Positions 33,850-40,407 of a DNA stretch of 64,000 bases are shown here, in pieces. The notes under the pieces are model-generated. The model was given only the letters and a program-made list of their open reading frames with translations, ran no database searches and was not told the DNA's origin. Made by a program: the position numbers and the translations under genes. This DNA comes from Burkholderiales bacterium (GTDB lineage: Bacteria; Pseudomonadota; Gammaproteobacteria; Burkholderiales; SG8-41), in assembly GCA_022841375.1 (NCBI GenBank), contig JALHRQ010000011.1, positions 1 to 64,000 of the forward strand, read 5' to 3'. How positions within the stretch are numbered: the stretch's first letter is position 1; each line of letters starts with the position of its first letter.

Positions 33850-35028
33850 TCATCGGCGGGCCTCTCCTGCCCAGACCAGCGCGCGCCGGGTCAGTATCGG
33901 TCCGGCCACTTCCAGAATGATCACAATGGCAGCAATGCCGGCCACCTGCTCGAAGGAACCGAGGTCGAGATGGCGGGAATGTTCCAGCAGCAGGATCACA
34001 AACACCGACATCGGCGTCATCGCCAGTCCAGTCAGCGCACCCTTGCGCCAGGTGATTCCGCTGAGCCGCGCGAACAGCGTCGTGCTTAGTGTCTTCACCA
34101 CAAGGCGAACGCCGAGCACTGCCAGCGCAAGTTCGGCGCCATCCACCACCTGCTTCCATTCAACCGAAGCCGCCACAAATACAAACAGCAGCACCGACAG
34201 CAAATCGCCGAGGGCGCCAAAATTATTCTGGGCCTGCGAAAAAATAACCCTGCGATGCCGGGCAACCAGCCCGAAGACCAGTGCTGCCAGCAAGGGGGAA
34301 AAATTGAGCACCAGCGTCAGCGCCGTCAGCAGCAGCGCCGCAATGGCGAAGGCCACCGTCGCATTCCTTCCGACCGCGCCGATGCTACGCAGCAGCACGG
34401 GCACTGCCACGCCGAACAACACGCCAATGCCGGCAGACACCGCAACAACCATGAGGCTGTTCCATGCCGCATGGAACAGGCTACCCGCGCTGGCCAGTAT
34501 CCAGTAACCGAGAACCATCTTGAATACCACCACAGCCAGCACGCAGTTAAAGGCTGTCAGGTGCAGCAGACGTTCCGTGACCTGTCCGGAACTCTTTAGC
34601 TCATTCACCACGCGCACCACTGCCGCCGGCGATGTCGACATCGACAGCGCCGCAAGTAGAAGCGCAGACATCATCGGCACCGCAAAAAACTGCGCGAGCA
34701 AAAACACTGCCGAAAAAGTGGCCGCCGCCTCGACCACGCTGGTGACGCCTAGCCAGGGATCGGCACGCAGCCAGCGCAGATTGATGCGGAACCCGAGTTC
34801 GAACAGCATCAGGGAGAACGCGAAATCCGCGAGCAAGGGGATTGTGCTGCCGGACGGCACCATCAAAAAACCGCCCTGACTCTCCGCCATGAAAAAGCCG
34901 GCAATACCATAACTACTGACGCGTGGCAGCGACAGCCAGCGATGGCCAAGCTCGCCCGCCAGCCATGCGACCGCAATCGCCAGTGGCCACGCGAGGGGTG
35001 CAGCGATCGTCGACAAGGATTCCGACAT
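33850..35028 (-). CDS. CPA2-type cation:proton antiporter
   Basis: A 392-residue integral membrane protein with about 12 predicted hydrophobic segments and no cytoplasmic TrkA-N domain. The AALSMSTSPAAVVRVVNELKSSG segment matches the CPA2 (KefB/NapA-like) core, though the exact double-Asp motif of electrogenic exchangers is not obvious. It likely exchanges Na or K for protons across the inner membrane. The ATG at 35028 begins MSESLSTIAAP; the in-frame extension to 35118 crosses a hairpin and is rejected. It is the first gene of the operon with the GCS2-like ligase and the C26 hydrolase, so the trio may relate to osmotic or gamma-glutamyl metabolism. Confidence 0.82.
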   Translation of the reverse strand: MSESLSTIAAPLAWPLAIAVAWLAGELGHRWLSLPRVSSYGIAGFFMAESQGGFLMVPSGSTIPLLADFAFSLMLFELGFRINLRWLRADPWLGVTSVVEAAATFSAVFLLAQFFAVPMMSALLLAALSMSTSPAAVVRVVNELKSSGQVTERLLHLTAFNCVLAVVVFKMVLGYWILASAGSLFHAAWNSLMVVAVSAGIGVLFGVAVPVLLRSIGAVGRNATVAFAIAALLLTALTLVLNFSPLLAALVFGLVARHRRVIFSQAQNNFGALGDLLSVLLFVFVAASVEWKQVVDGAELALAVLGVRLVVKTLSTTLFARLSGITWRKGALTGLAMTPMSVFVILLLEHSRHLDLGSFEQVAGIAAIVIILEVAGPILTRRALVWAGEARR

Positions 35029-35227
35029 GTGTTGTCCGCTTGTGAGGCAGGGATTGGGACAGACACCCCACCGGGTTGGCCGGATGGAAGATTTCCATGA
35101 AGGAAATCTTCCGCACATTTCTTGAAGTTTAACGCCTGCTCACCCAGGCGTATACGAAGGACCACGAATGTCCGGAAAAATTCCGTGGTTCAGGATAATA
35201 AACAGCCTGCAGCGTAATACCTGCTGG
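35029..35227. other. Intergenic leader with perfect 11-bp inverted repeat
   Basis: There is no gene here. A perfect inverted repeat GGAAGATTTCC/GGAAATCTTCC with a five-base spacer lies at 35086-35112, 58 bases before the antiporter start, without a T run. It could be an operator for a dimeric regulator or a leader hairpin. The rest shows nothing recognisable. Confidence 0.5.
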
Positions 35228-35384
35228 TCAGCCCGGCTTGCAGGAGATAGGGTTTTCAGCGCGGACAGCGCTTTCCGTAGGTCTTGTACTAATCAAACAC
35301 TGAACCGTCGAGTTCAGCGACCTGGTCGCCTTCGACGAGACCGAAAAAGGTGCGGGATTGGAGTTGGAAGCGGCCGAATTTCAT
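35228..35384 (-). pseudogene. Remnant of an FAH-family gene
   Basis: Minus strand. From an ATG at 35384 the frame reads MKFGRFQLQSRTFFGLVEGD and stops at 35289, about 31 codons. The first 15 residues are identical to the start of the intact FAH-family gene at 31815. Further along, 35228-35275 still resembles the nucleotides of that gene around 31650-31697 (shared GGACAGCGC and AGGGTTTT blocks), but the coding DNA between has been deleted. This is a decayed second copy, probably a local duplication. It is unlikely to make a functional protein. Confidence 0.72.
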
Positions 35385-35580
35385 AGGTAACCTCGAACAA
35401 TCAAACACGTATATTGGAATGACGGCATTACACGTTGCACTATACCTAATTAATCCGCAACTCAGACCCTGATGATTCTCTGACCACCAAGCCGCAGTGG
35501 TGGCGAAATGATTTGTGCACGGCGCGAATTTAACAGCGAAGTTGCGGTACCATTTACTTCATCTCTCCACCCCGCCCTCC
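35385..35580. other. Intergenic, nothing recognised
   Basis: About 200 bases lie between the FAH remnant and the His-rich protein gene. It should contain the promoter of the plus-strand operon at 35581, but no convincing -35/-10 pair was identified. Confidence 0.4.
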
Positions 35581-36003
35581 ATGCGCAACGCATCCACTTC
35601 AAAACCACCGCGCCAGTCCCGGCCGTCCGCCTTGCGGTATTTCGTCGTACTCGTCGCATTGCTCTACGGGTGGATGGCGCATTCGAGCCTGGTTTCAAAC
35701 GCCCACGACCCGGCAAACTGGGCCGGCCATGAGCGTGCGGCAATCCTTGCGGCGCAATCCGGCGACAACGGACACCGCCATGGACATGATCACGATGATC
35801 CTGCGGCCGACGGCCACGATCCGGCAAGTTCACATGGCCAGCACACCGCAGACCACAGCCACGACAAGCCCAACCTGAAGCGCCCCCATCATCAGGCGGT
35901 GGTGAAGCCCCCGAGCATCTGGGCACGCATCCCGCATTGCCCGAACTACGCTGAACCTTGCTACGCCTTCGAGCGCCCGCCAAAACACCAGCAGCAGGCG
36001 TGA
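35581..36003 (+). CDS. His-rich membrane-anchored protein of unknown function
   Basis: A 140-residue protein. A hydrophobic segment at about residues 18-36 (ALRYFVVLVALLYGWMA) looks like a signal anchor or signal peptide. It is followed by a His/Asp-rich stretch (around GHRHGHDHDDPAADGHD and HADHSHDK-like repeats, residues 65-105) typical of Ni, Co, Zn or Cu handling, and a C-terminal segment with two cysteines (HCPNYAEPCYAF). It lies 59 bases before a HupE/UreJ-type gene on the same strand. That supports a periplasmic metal-binding or chaperone role, which is inference. The ribosome-binding site is weak. Confidence 0.65.
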   Translation: MRNASTSKPPRQSRPSALRYFVVLVALLYGWMAHSSLVSNAHDPANWAGHERAAILAAQSGDNGHRHGHDHDDPAADGHDPASSHGQHTADHSHDKPNLKRPHHQAVVKPPSIWARIPHCPNYAEPCYAFERPPKHQQQA

Positions 36004-36062
36004 AGCAGCGAGCCGTCCGTTGCGGCGGTCGCGGATCATTTTCTTTATTCAGGAAGCAATCA

Positions 36063-36807
36063 TGAATCTACCGCTCCCGGTGCGGGTGGCTCGTTCGCGA
36101 CCACCCTGCACTCCTCTGATACGGCACGCCATCGTCGGCCTGCTGCTGATCCTGCCGCTGTTCCTGCTGCTGCAGGCAACCGCATATGCGCATGGCGTAG
36201 CGGAAGGCGACAAGGGCTACATCCAGGAAATATCGGGCATCCATTTGTTGCCCTTCACCTACCTCGGCGCGAAACACATGGTCACCGGCTACGACCATCT
36301 GCTGTTTCTTGCCGGCGTCATCTTTTTTCTTTACCGGCTCAAGGACATCGCCCTCTACGTCAGCCTGTTCGCCATTGGCCACTCGGTCACGATGTTTATG
36401 GCGTTTATGCGGGCGTGAACGTCAACGCCTACCTGATCGACGCCATCATCGGCCTCTCGGTCGTCTACAAGGCGCTCGATAACCTGGGCGCCTTCCAGCG
36501 CTGGTTCGGCATCCAACCCGACACCAAAGCGGCGACGCTCATCTTCGGTCTTGTCCACGGCTTCGGCCTCGCTGCGAAAATACAGGAATACGAAATCGCG
36601 CGCGAAGGCCTGCTGCCCAATCTTCTGGCCTTCAATGCGGGCGTGGAGATCGGGCAATTGCTGGCCCTGTGCATCATCCTCATCGCGATGGGCTACTGGC
36701 GACGGACCGCGGGCTTCCTCAAGCATGCCTATACCGCCAATGTGGCGATGATGTCTGCCGGATTCATGCTGATCGGTTATCAGCTCACCGGCTTTTTCAT
36801 ATCCTGA
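36063..36807 (+). pseudogene. HupE/UreJ-family membrane protein, frameshifted
   Basis: Two adjacent frames together make one HupE/UreJ-2 protein of about 245 residues. The first (36063-36418) has a signal-type N terminus, an AYAHG mature start, GYDHLLFLAGVIFFLYRLKD and GHSVTMF, then ends in MAFMRA. The second (GTG at 36415 to 36807) begins NVNAYLIDAIIGLSVVYKA and continues through LIFGLVHGFGLAAKI to the last helix. Reading the junction in the second frame gives GVYAGVNVNAYLID, the expected continuation, so one base appears to be missing near 36395-36400. HupE/UreJ proteins are thought to take up nickel or cobalt. The damage may be a real mutation or an assembly error. AGGAAG precedes the first ATG. 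Confidence 0.75.
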
Positions 36808-36823
36808 GTCAGGAGCATTCAAC

Positions 36824-37483
36824 ATGTACAACACCGACATTCCGACCCGCGCCGAATTGCCGAGCACGGCCCGGCTGCTGCGCTCCACCGTGATCGCCAT
36901 CCTCGTTGCCGCTGTATTGCTGGTGACCACGATCCTTCCCGCTGAATACGGCATCGACCCGACCGGCATCGGCGGCGCGCTGGGCCTGACCGAAATGGGC
37001 GAGATCAAACAATCACTCGCTGCAGACGCCGCCGCGGAAAAAGCCGCGCCCCCCGCAGCCAAAGTCCAGGCTGCGGCACCGCCTGCAACATCCACGGAAA
37101 AACCGGCTGCGACGCCTGCGCCCGCAGACGAAGCCACGGCCAAGAAAGCAGCGCCCGGCCAGCAACACACGATGACGGTCAGGCTCAAGCCCGGCCAGGG
37201 AGCCGAAATCAAACTCACCATGCGCAAAGATGCGGCTGTGCGTTATGAATGGTCGACTGAAGGCGGCGCGGTCAACTACGACACACACGGTGATCCGGTC
37301 AACGCGCCCAAAAATTTCTATCACGGTTACGGCAAGGGCCGTAACACCGCCAGCGACAGCGGCACCCTGAAGGCCGCCTTCGACGGCACGCATGGCTGGT
37401 TCTGGCGCAACCGCAGCAACACTGAAGTCACGGTCACGCTAAAGACCAGCGGCGACTACCAGCAGATCAAACGGGTGCTCTGA
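36824..37483 (+). CDS. Transmembrane anchor protein associated with HupE/UreJ
   Basis: A 219-residue protein with a short cytoplasmic start, one transmembrane helix at about residues 24-44 (VIAILVAAVLLVTTILPAEY), an Ala/Pro/Lys-rich linker (about 68-112) and a C-terminal globular domain with aromatic and histidine residues (YHGYGKGRN, GTHGWFWRN). Proteins of this build are commonly found beside HupE/UreJ genes, and the gene starts 17 bases after the frameshifted HupE/UreJ gene with AGGAG before the ATG. It is probably periplasm-facing and accessory to that transporter. Function unknown. Confidence 0.75.
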   Translation: MYNTDIPTRAELPSTARLLRSTVIAILVAAVLLVTTILPAEYGIDPTGIGGALGLTEMGEIKQSLAADAAAEKAAPPAAKVQAAAPPATSTEKPAATPAPADEATAKKAAPGQQHTMTVRLKPGQGAEIKLTMRKDAAVRYEWSTEGGAVNYDTHGDPVNAPKNFYHGYGKGRNTASDSGTLKAAFDGTHGWFWRNRSNTEVTVTLKTSGDYQQIKRVL

Positions 37484-37490
37484 TCTACCA

Positions 37491-37511
37491 CCCCCGGCAG
37501 CCATCCGGGGG
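37491..37511 (+). terminator. Possible terminator hairpin without T run
   Basis: Stem CCCCCGG/CCGGGGG with loop CAGCCAT lies eight bases after the anchor-protein stop. No T tract follows, so it may be Rho-dependent or only a transcript-end hairpin shared with the convergent Fic gene. Confidence 0.4.
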
Positions 37512-37540
37512 CTGGAGGCACCCTCAATACAATGTCCGCT

Positions 37541-38146
37541 TCAATTTCGGCAATGAATACTAACTGCGCACGAAACCGAGGAGCAGCCCGTAATCACCGG
37601 CATCCGCCGCACGCAATGCCGTGAGGTAGCGATCACGGGCATCGCCCGCAGCTTCGAGATTGCGCTACCCCAGCCGAAAACCGCGGCACCATTCCGCAGC
37701 AACAGCACATCCGTCATCAACCGCGCATGACGGCCATTGCCGTTGGGAAACGGATGAATCACCACCAGCCGGTGATGAAAGCGCGACGCGATTTCATCCA
37801 GCGGAAAAGTCCGGTGCTCAATCCAGTAGCGGGTGTTCTCCAGCAGTTCGCGCAACTGTATCGACACCTGCGCAGCATCCACACCAATATTCTTGCCGGT
37901 GGTGCGGAACGTTCCCGCCCAGCGCCAGGTGTTGCCAAACATGCGCCGGTGCAATTCACGCACAAAACCCTCGCTGAGAAAATCACGCCCCCGGAAACGC
38001 AGCGCCCACGTGCTGCCCTCCATCACGTTGGCCTGTTCCCACTGGTTCAGCTCCGCCTGATGACGAATGTCGCCGGGGATCAACCCGTGCACCTCGTCGG
38101 GATCGAGCGGCGTCGCGCCCGGCGCGTGCGCGTCGCCTATTCCCAC
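37541..38146 (-). CDS. Mobile mystery protein B (Fic domain), C terminus frameshifted
   Basis: A Fic-domain protein of the 'mobile mystery protein B' type, the usual partner of protein A encoded upstream. The 201-residue frame has MEGSTWALRFRGRDFLSEGF, MFGNTWRWAGTFRTTGKNIG and the Fic motif HPFPNGNGR at 131-139 (His131 catalytic; Asn where many Fic enzymes have Asp/Glu). After FGWG (about 160) the frame drifts into unrelated sequence. The neighbouring frame there reads RNLEAAGDARDRYLTALR to FVRS and stops at 37560-37562, the expected ending, so one base is missing near 37668. Fic enzymes AMPylate targets and can be toxins. The start is GTG, overlapping the A gene by ten bases. Confidence 0.75.
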   Translation of the reverse strand: MGIGDAHAPGATPLDPDEVHGLIPGDIRHQAELNQWEQANVMEGSTWALRFRGRDFLSEGFVRELHRRMFGNTWRWAGTFRTTGKNIGVDAAQVSIQLRELLENTRYWIEHRTFPLDEIASRFHHRLVVIHPFPNGNGRHARLMTDVLLLRNGAAVFGWGSAISKLRAMPVIATSRHCVRRMPVITGCSSVSCAVSIHCRN

Positions 38147-38589
38147 AGCCTCGACCGCCGGCCGCGCAGCAGGTCCTGCTTGCGTTGCTCGACCTGCGTA
38201 CGCGTGTATTGATCATCGGCACGCTGCTGCTCCAGCGCCATGGAATGCGCGACGGCGTTCACTTCGGCTCGCGCGAGTGTCTCGGCACGCGCTTCAACCT
38301 TGTCGCGTAACGGCCTATCGGGCACCAGCGCATGCACCAGACGGCAATCGAGCGCGGCGCCGAGCCGCCGCAACTGGCCGAGCGAAATCGTGCCGGCCGC
38401 CTCGCGCTGCTCGGCATCCACCCAGGTGGATTGCGACACGCCCGCACGCTGCGCAGCCTGACGCGTGCTGATGCCCAGCGCGCTGCGGATGGCCTGCAGC
38501 CAGCCGCTGGCCGGCGGGGACTCCGTCCTCTCGCGCCACGGTGCGAGGGCCTGATCCAGCTGGATGAGATGAAGATCGCGGATATTCAT
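38137..38589 (-). CDS. Mobile mystery protein A (XRE-type HTH)
   Basis: A 150-residue protein matching the 'mobile mystery protein A' pattern. It has an N-terminal helical region, SGWLQAIRSALGISTRQAA as the start of an XRE-like helix-turn-helix (about 28-75), then ISLGQLRRLGAALDCRLVHALVP and a charged C-terminal helix (about 95-150). It is always reported upstream of protein B, a Fic-domain protein, as here, and acts plausibly as the antitoxin and autorepressor. The stop overlaps the GTG of protein B. AT-rich DNA lies immediately upstream. Confidence 0.83.
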   Translation of the reverse strand: MNIRDLHLIQLDQALAPWRERTESPPASGWLQAIRSALGISTRQAAQRAGVSQSTWVDAEQREAAGTISLGQLRRLGAALDCRLVHALVPDRPLRDKVEARAETLARAEVNAVAHSMALEQQRADDQYTRTQVEQRKQDLLRGRRSRLWE

Positions 38590-38726
38590 GATCGACCATA
38601 AGCTTTCATTAATAGCTTAAATGATAGCTCATAGTCGATCAAAAATAAAATGATTGAACGACTTTAGTCACTCACTATGATGTCGCAGCCCACCAAATAT
38701 ATAAATTATTTATTATAATCAAGTAT
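38590..38726. other. AT-rich intergenic segment
   Basis: This stretch is markedly AT-rich (many TAAAT, TATAAT and TTATTATA tracts), in contrast to the GC-rich flanks. It probably holds the promoter of the A/B pair and marks an island boundary. No repeat ends or gene were recognised. Confidence 0.5.
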
Positions 38727-38914
38727 TTACTGAGATACATAACCTTTTCCGTCTTCAACAACCCGCACCCGGCCGACGGCGATCAGCGTGTCGATGATCT
38801 GCGGCAGGCGTTTTTCCAGGGTCCGCGGCCCTGGAAGCGCGCGGCGAGGGCGTCTTCAGTCAGCGGCGCGCGCCTATCGGCCAGCGACTGCGCCACCAGC
38901 CGTTGAATAAATGT
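38727..38914 (-). pseudogene. 3' remnant of a class I DNA methyltransferase gene
   Basis: Minus strand. An open stretch of about 61 codons with no start reads QRLVAQSLADRRAPLTEDAL, then AARFQGRGPWKKRLPQIIDT and LIAVGRVRVVEDGKGYVSQ, and ends at TAA 38727-38729. This closely resembles the extreme C terminus of large class I SAM-dependent DNA methyltransferases of type IIG restriction-like systems, where a 'RF.GA....V...L..L...G..R' segment precedes a final 'Y'. The upstream part of the gene is absent: an in-frame TAA lies at 38915-38917. It adjoins the mobile A/B pair, consistent with a decayed island. Confidence 0.6.
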
Positions 38915-39042
38915 TTATTGATATTATTTTCCATCGGCACGGCCGTTTGCGGGTCCCGCTGGACAACCGCCTTCAGAACAGGCGGACCGCCACGCAACAA
39001 GCACCTCTCGCGCAACCTGATTTAGGTGGTATGCGTCGCCGC
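38915..39042. other. Intergenic, nothing recognised
   Basis: The DNA between the methyltransferase remnant and the protease gene end shows no ORF, repeat or terminator that I can support. Confidence 0.4.
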
Positions 39043-40395
39043 CTATTTGCAGGCGCCGGTGGCCACGTCGCAGTACCAGGCAAGAAATTTCTGCCGGTTG
39101 AGCCGCGTGATGAACTGCTGGCCGTAGTAGCAGATCGTCGTGCTGCCGTCGTACCTGCCGGCCGCGCCGCTGACAATGCCGACAAGCGTATGCGACTGGC
39201 CGGGATCACCGCTCAATTCACCTTCGAAAACCGGCCCACCGGAATCGAAGGGGCAGACCCGCGCATCATTCTTGCCCGGCGCGTCGCTTGCCACAGTACT
39301 GAAAAAGTAATCGCCCGAATGCAACTGCGTTTTCCGCACCGCGACTTCCATCACAGAGTTACCCACCCGCGTGGCATTGGTCAGCCCGTAGCCCACCACG
39401 GTGACGGGCGGAGCCACGGCTGTTTTTTTCGGCAATTCGACAGCTTTGGGATACGCCGGTTGACGAATTGAGCTCTTGGCCACCCGCAGCAGGGCGACGT
39501 CGTTGCCGTTGTCGATTTCGGCGAGCAGCGCGTCCATGTTCGAAGGCAATTGCGTCTTGTTGTCGACCTCGCCCAGCCAGCGGACCAGGTCAAGCCGTAT
39601 CTCGGCCATGTTGGCGCTCGGCTCGTCCTCCTGCGAGAACAGCGTGATGCCATCTTTCTGGAACGGCAGGTACGCCGAAAATGTCCCGATGTCGCGCAGC
39701 GATGCGCTGTTCATGTCGAACAGGCAATGCGTTGCCGTGACGATCCATTCGGGAGCGACCAGGGTTCCAGCGCAGAATATCCTGCGCCGGGTTCCCGAGG
39801 AGGGCGCCAAGGCAACCACGTGGGAGAACCCGGTGCGCCATACCTGGCTGGTGCGGCGCCGGGTCGCCGGGTCGTATCCGGGCGTAGATGGATTGGCATT
39901 CCCCGGCAGCGCTCCGGGCTTCAGCGAATCAGAAAAAGGGGTCTCGGGGTTAATGCTCATCATCGAATGCTTTCGGAGTACTTCAAAAGCATTGATCAGG
40001 GATCGGGCCAAACCCTGATCGAGGTTCCTTGCCGTCGACAGCTGACGAATGGATACGGCGGTCAGTCCCGGGACTATGTCCTGCAGGGCGTCGTCGGACA
40101 CGACTCCTTGCCCCAACTGGTGCAACAGGAGCCGGTCTTTCACCGAGGCTTCGGCAAAAGCCCTTTTGGCATCGCCCGTGGGTTTTGATTCCGCCTGGAG
40201 GATGTCTTCGAAGATAGCAGCTTTCAGCTTCGGATCCTTTTTCCCGGAAATTTCGCTCTTGACCGAATCGGACAACAAATTCGTCGACCGAAGTTCTTTT
40301 TCGATGGTGCGCATCGCGTCCGGCTTGGCGGAACCCTGCGCACTGGCCCCGCCTGCAACCAGGGCGAGTGCCATGCTGACAATAACTGCACGCAT
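39043..40395 (-). CDS. Secreted trypsin-like serine protease
   Basis: A 450-residue exported protein. A signal peptide is followed by cleavage near GGASAQG (about residue 20). A helical N-terminal region of about 150 residues precedes a chymotrypsin-fold protease domain (about 185-450). The triad is visible: His223 in VTATHCLFD, Asp299 in NGNDVALLRV and Ser385 in CPFDSGGPVFEG (Phe where most have Gly). Several cysteines could form disulfides. GGGGGA precedes the ATG. It lies 12 bases downstream of a large lipoprotein gene on the same strand, so the two probably act together in the periplasm or at the surface. The N-terminal region may be a propeptide. Substrate unknown. Confidence 0.87.
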   Translation of the reverse strand: MRAVIVSMALALVAGGASAQGSAKPDAMRTIEKELRSTNLLSDSVKSEISGKKDPKLKAAIFEDILQAESKPTGDAKRAFAEASVKDRLLLHQLGQGVVSDDALQDIVPGLTAVSIRQLSTARNLDQGLARSLINAFEVLRKHSMMSINPETPFSDSLKPGALPGNANPSTPGYDPATRRRTSQVWRTGFSHVVALAPSSGTRRRIFCAGTLVAPEWIVTATHCLFDMNSASLRDIGTFSAYLPFQKDGITLFSQEDEPSANMAEIRLDLVRWLGEVDNKTQLPSNMDALLAEIDNGNDVALLRVAKSSIRQPAYPKAVELPKKTAVAPPVTVVGYGLTNATRVGNSVMEVAVRKTQLHSGDYFFSTVASDAPGKNDARVCPFDSGGPVFEGELSGDPGQSHTLVGIVSGAAGRYDGSTTICYYGQQFITRLNRQKFLAWYCDVATGACK

Positions 40396-40407
40396 GATCG
40401 TGTCCCC

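Noticed and set aside
38727-38914. Small intact gene in the methyltransferase-tail region
   Set aside because: The frame has no start codon before an in-frame stop at 38915-38917, and it matches only the C terminus of a large family.
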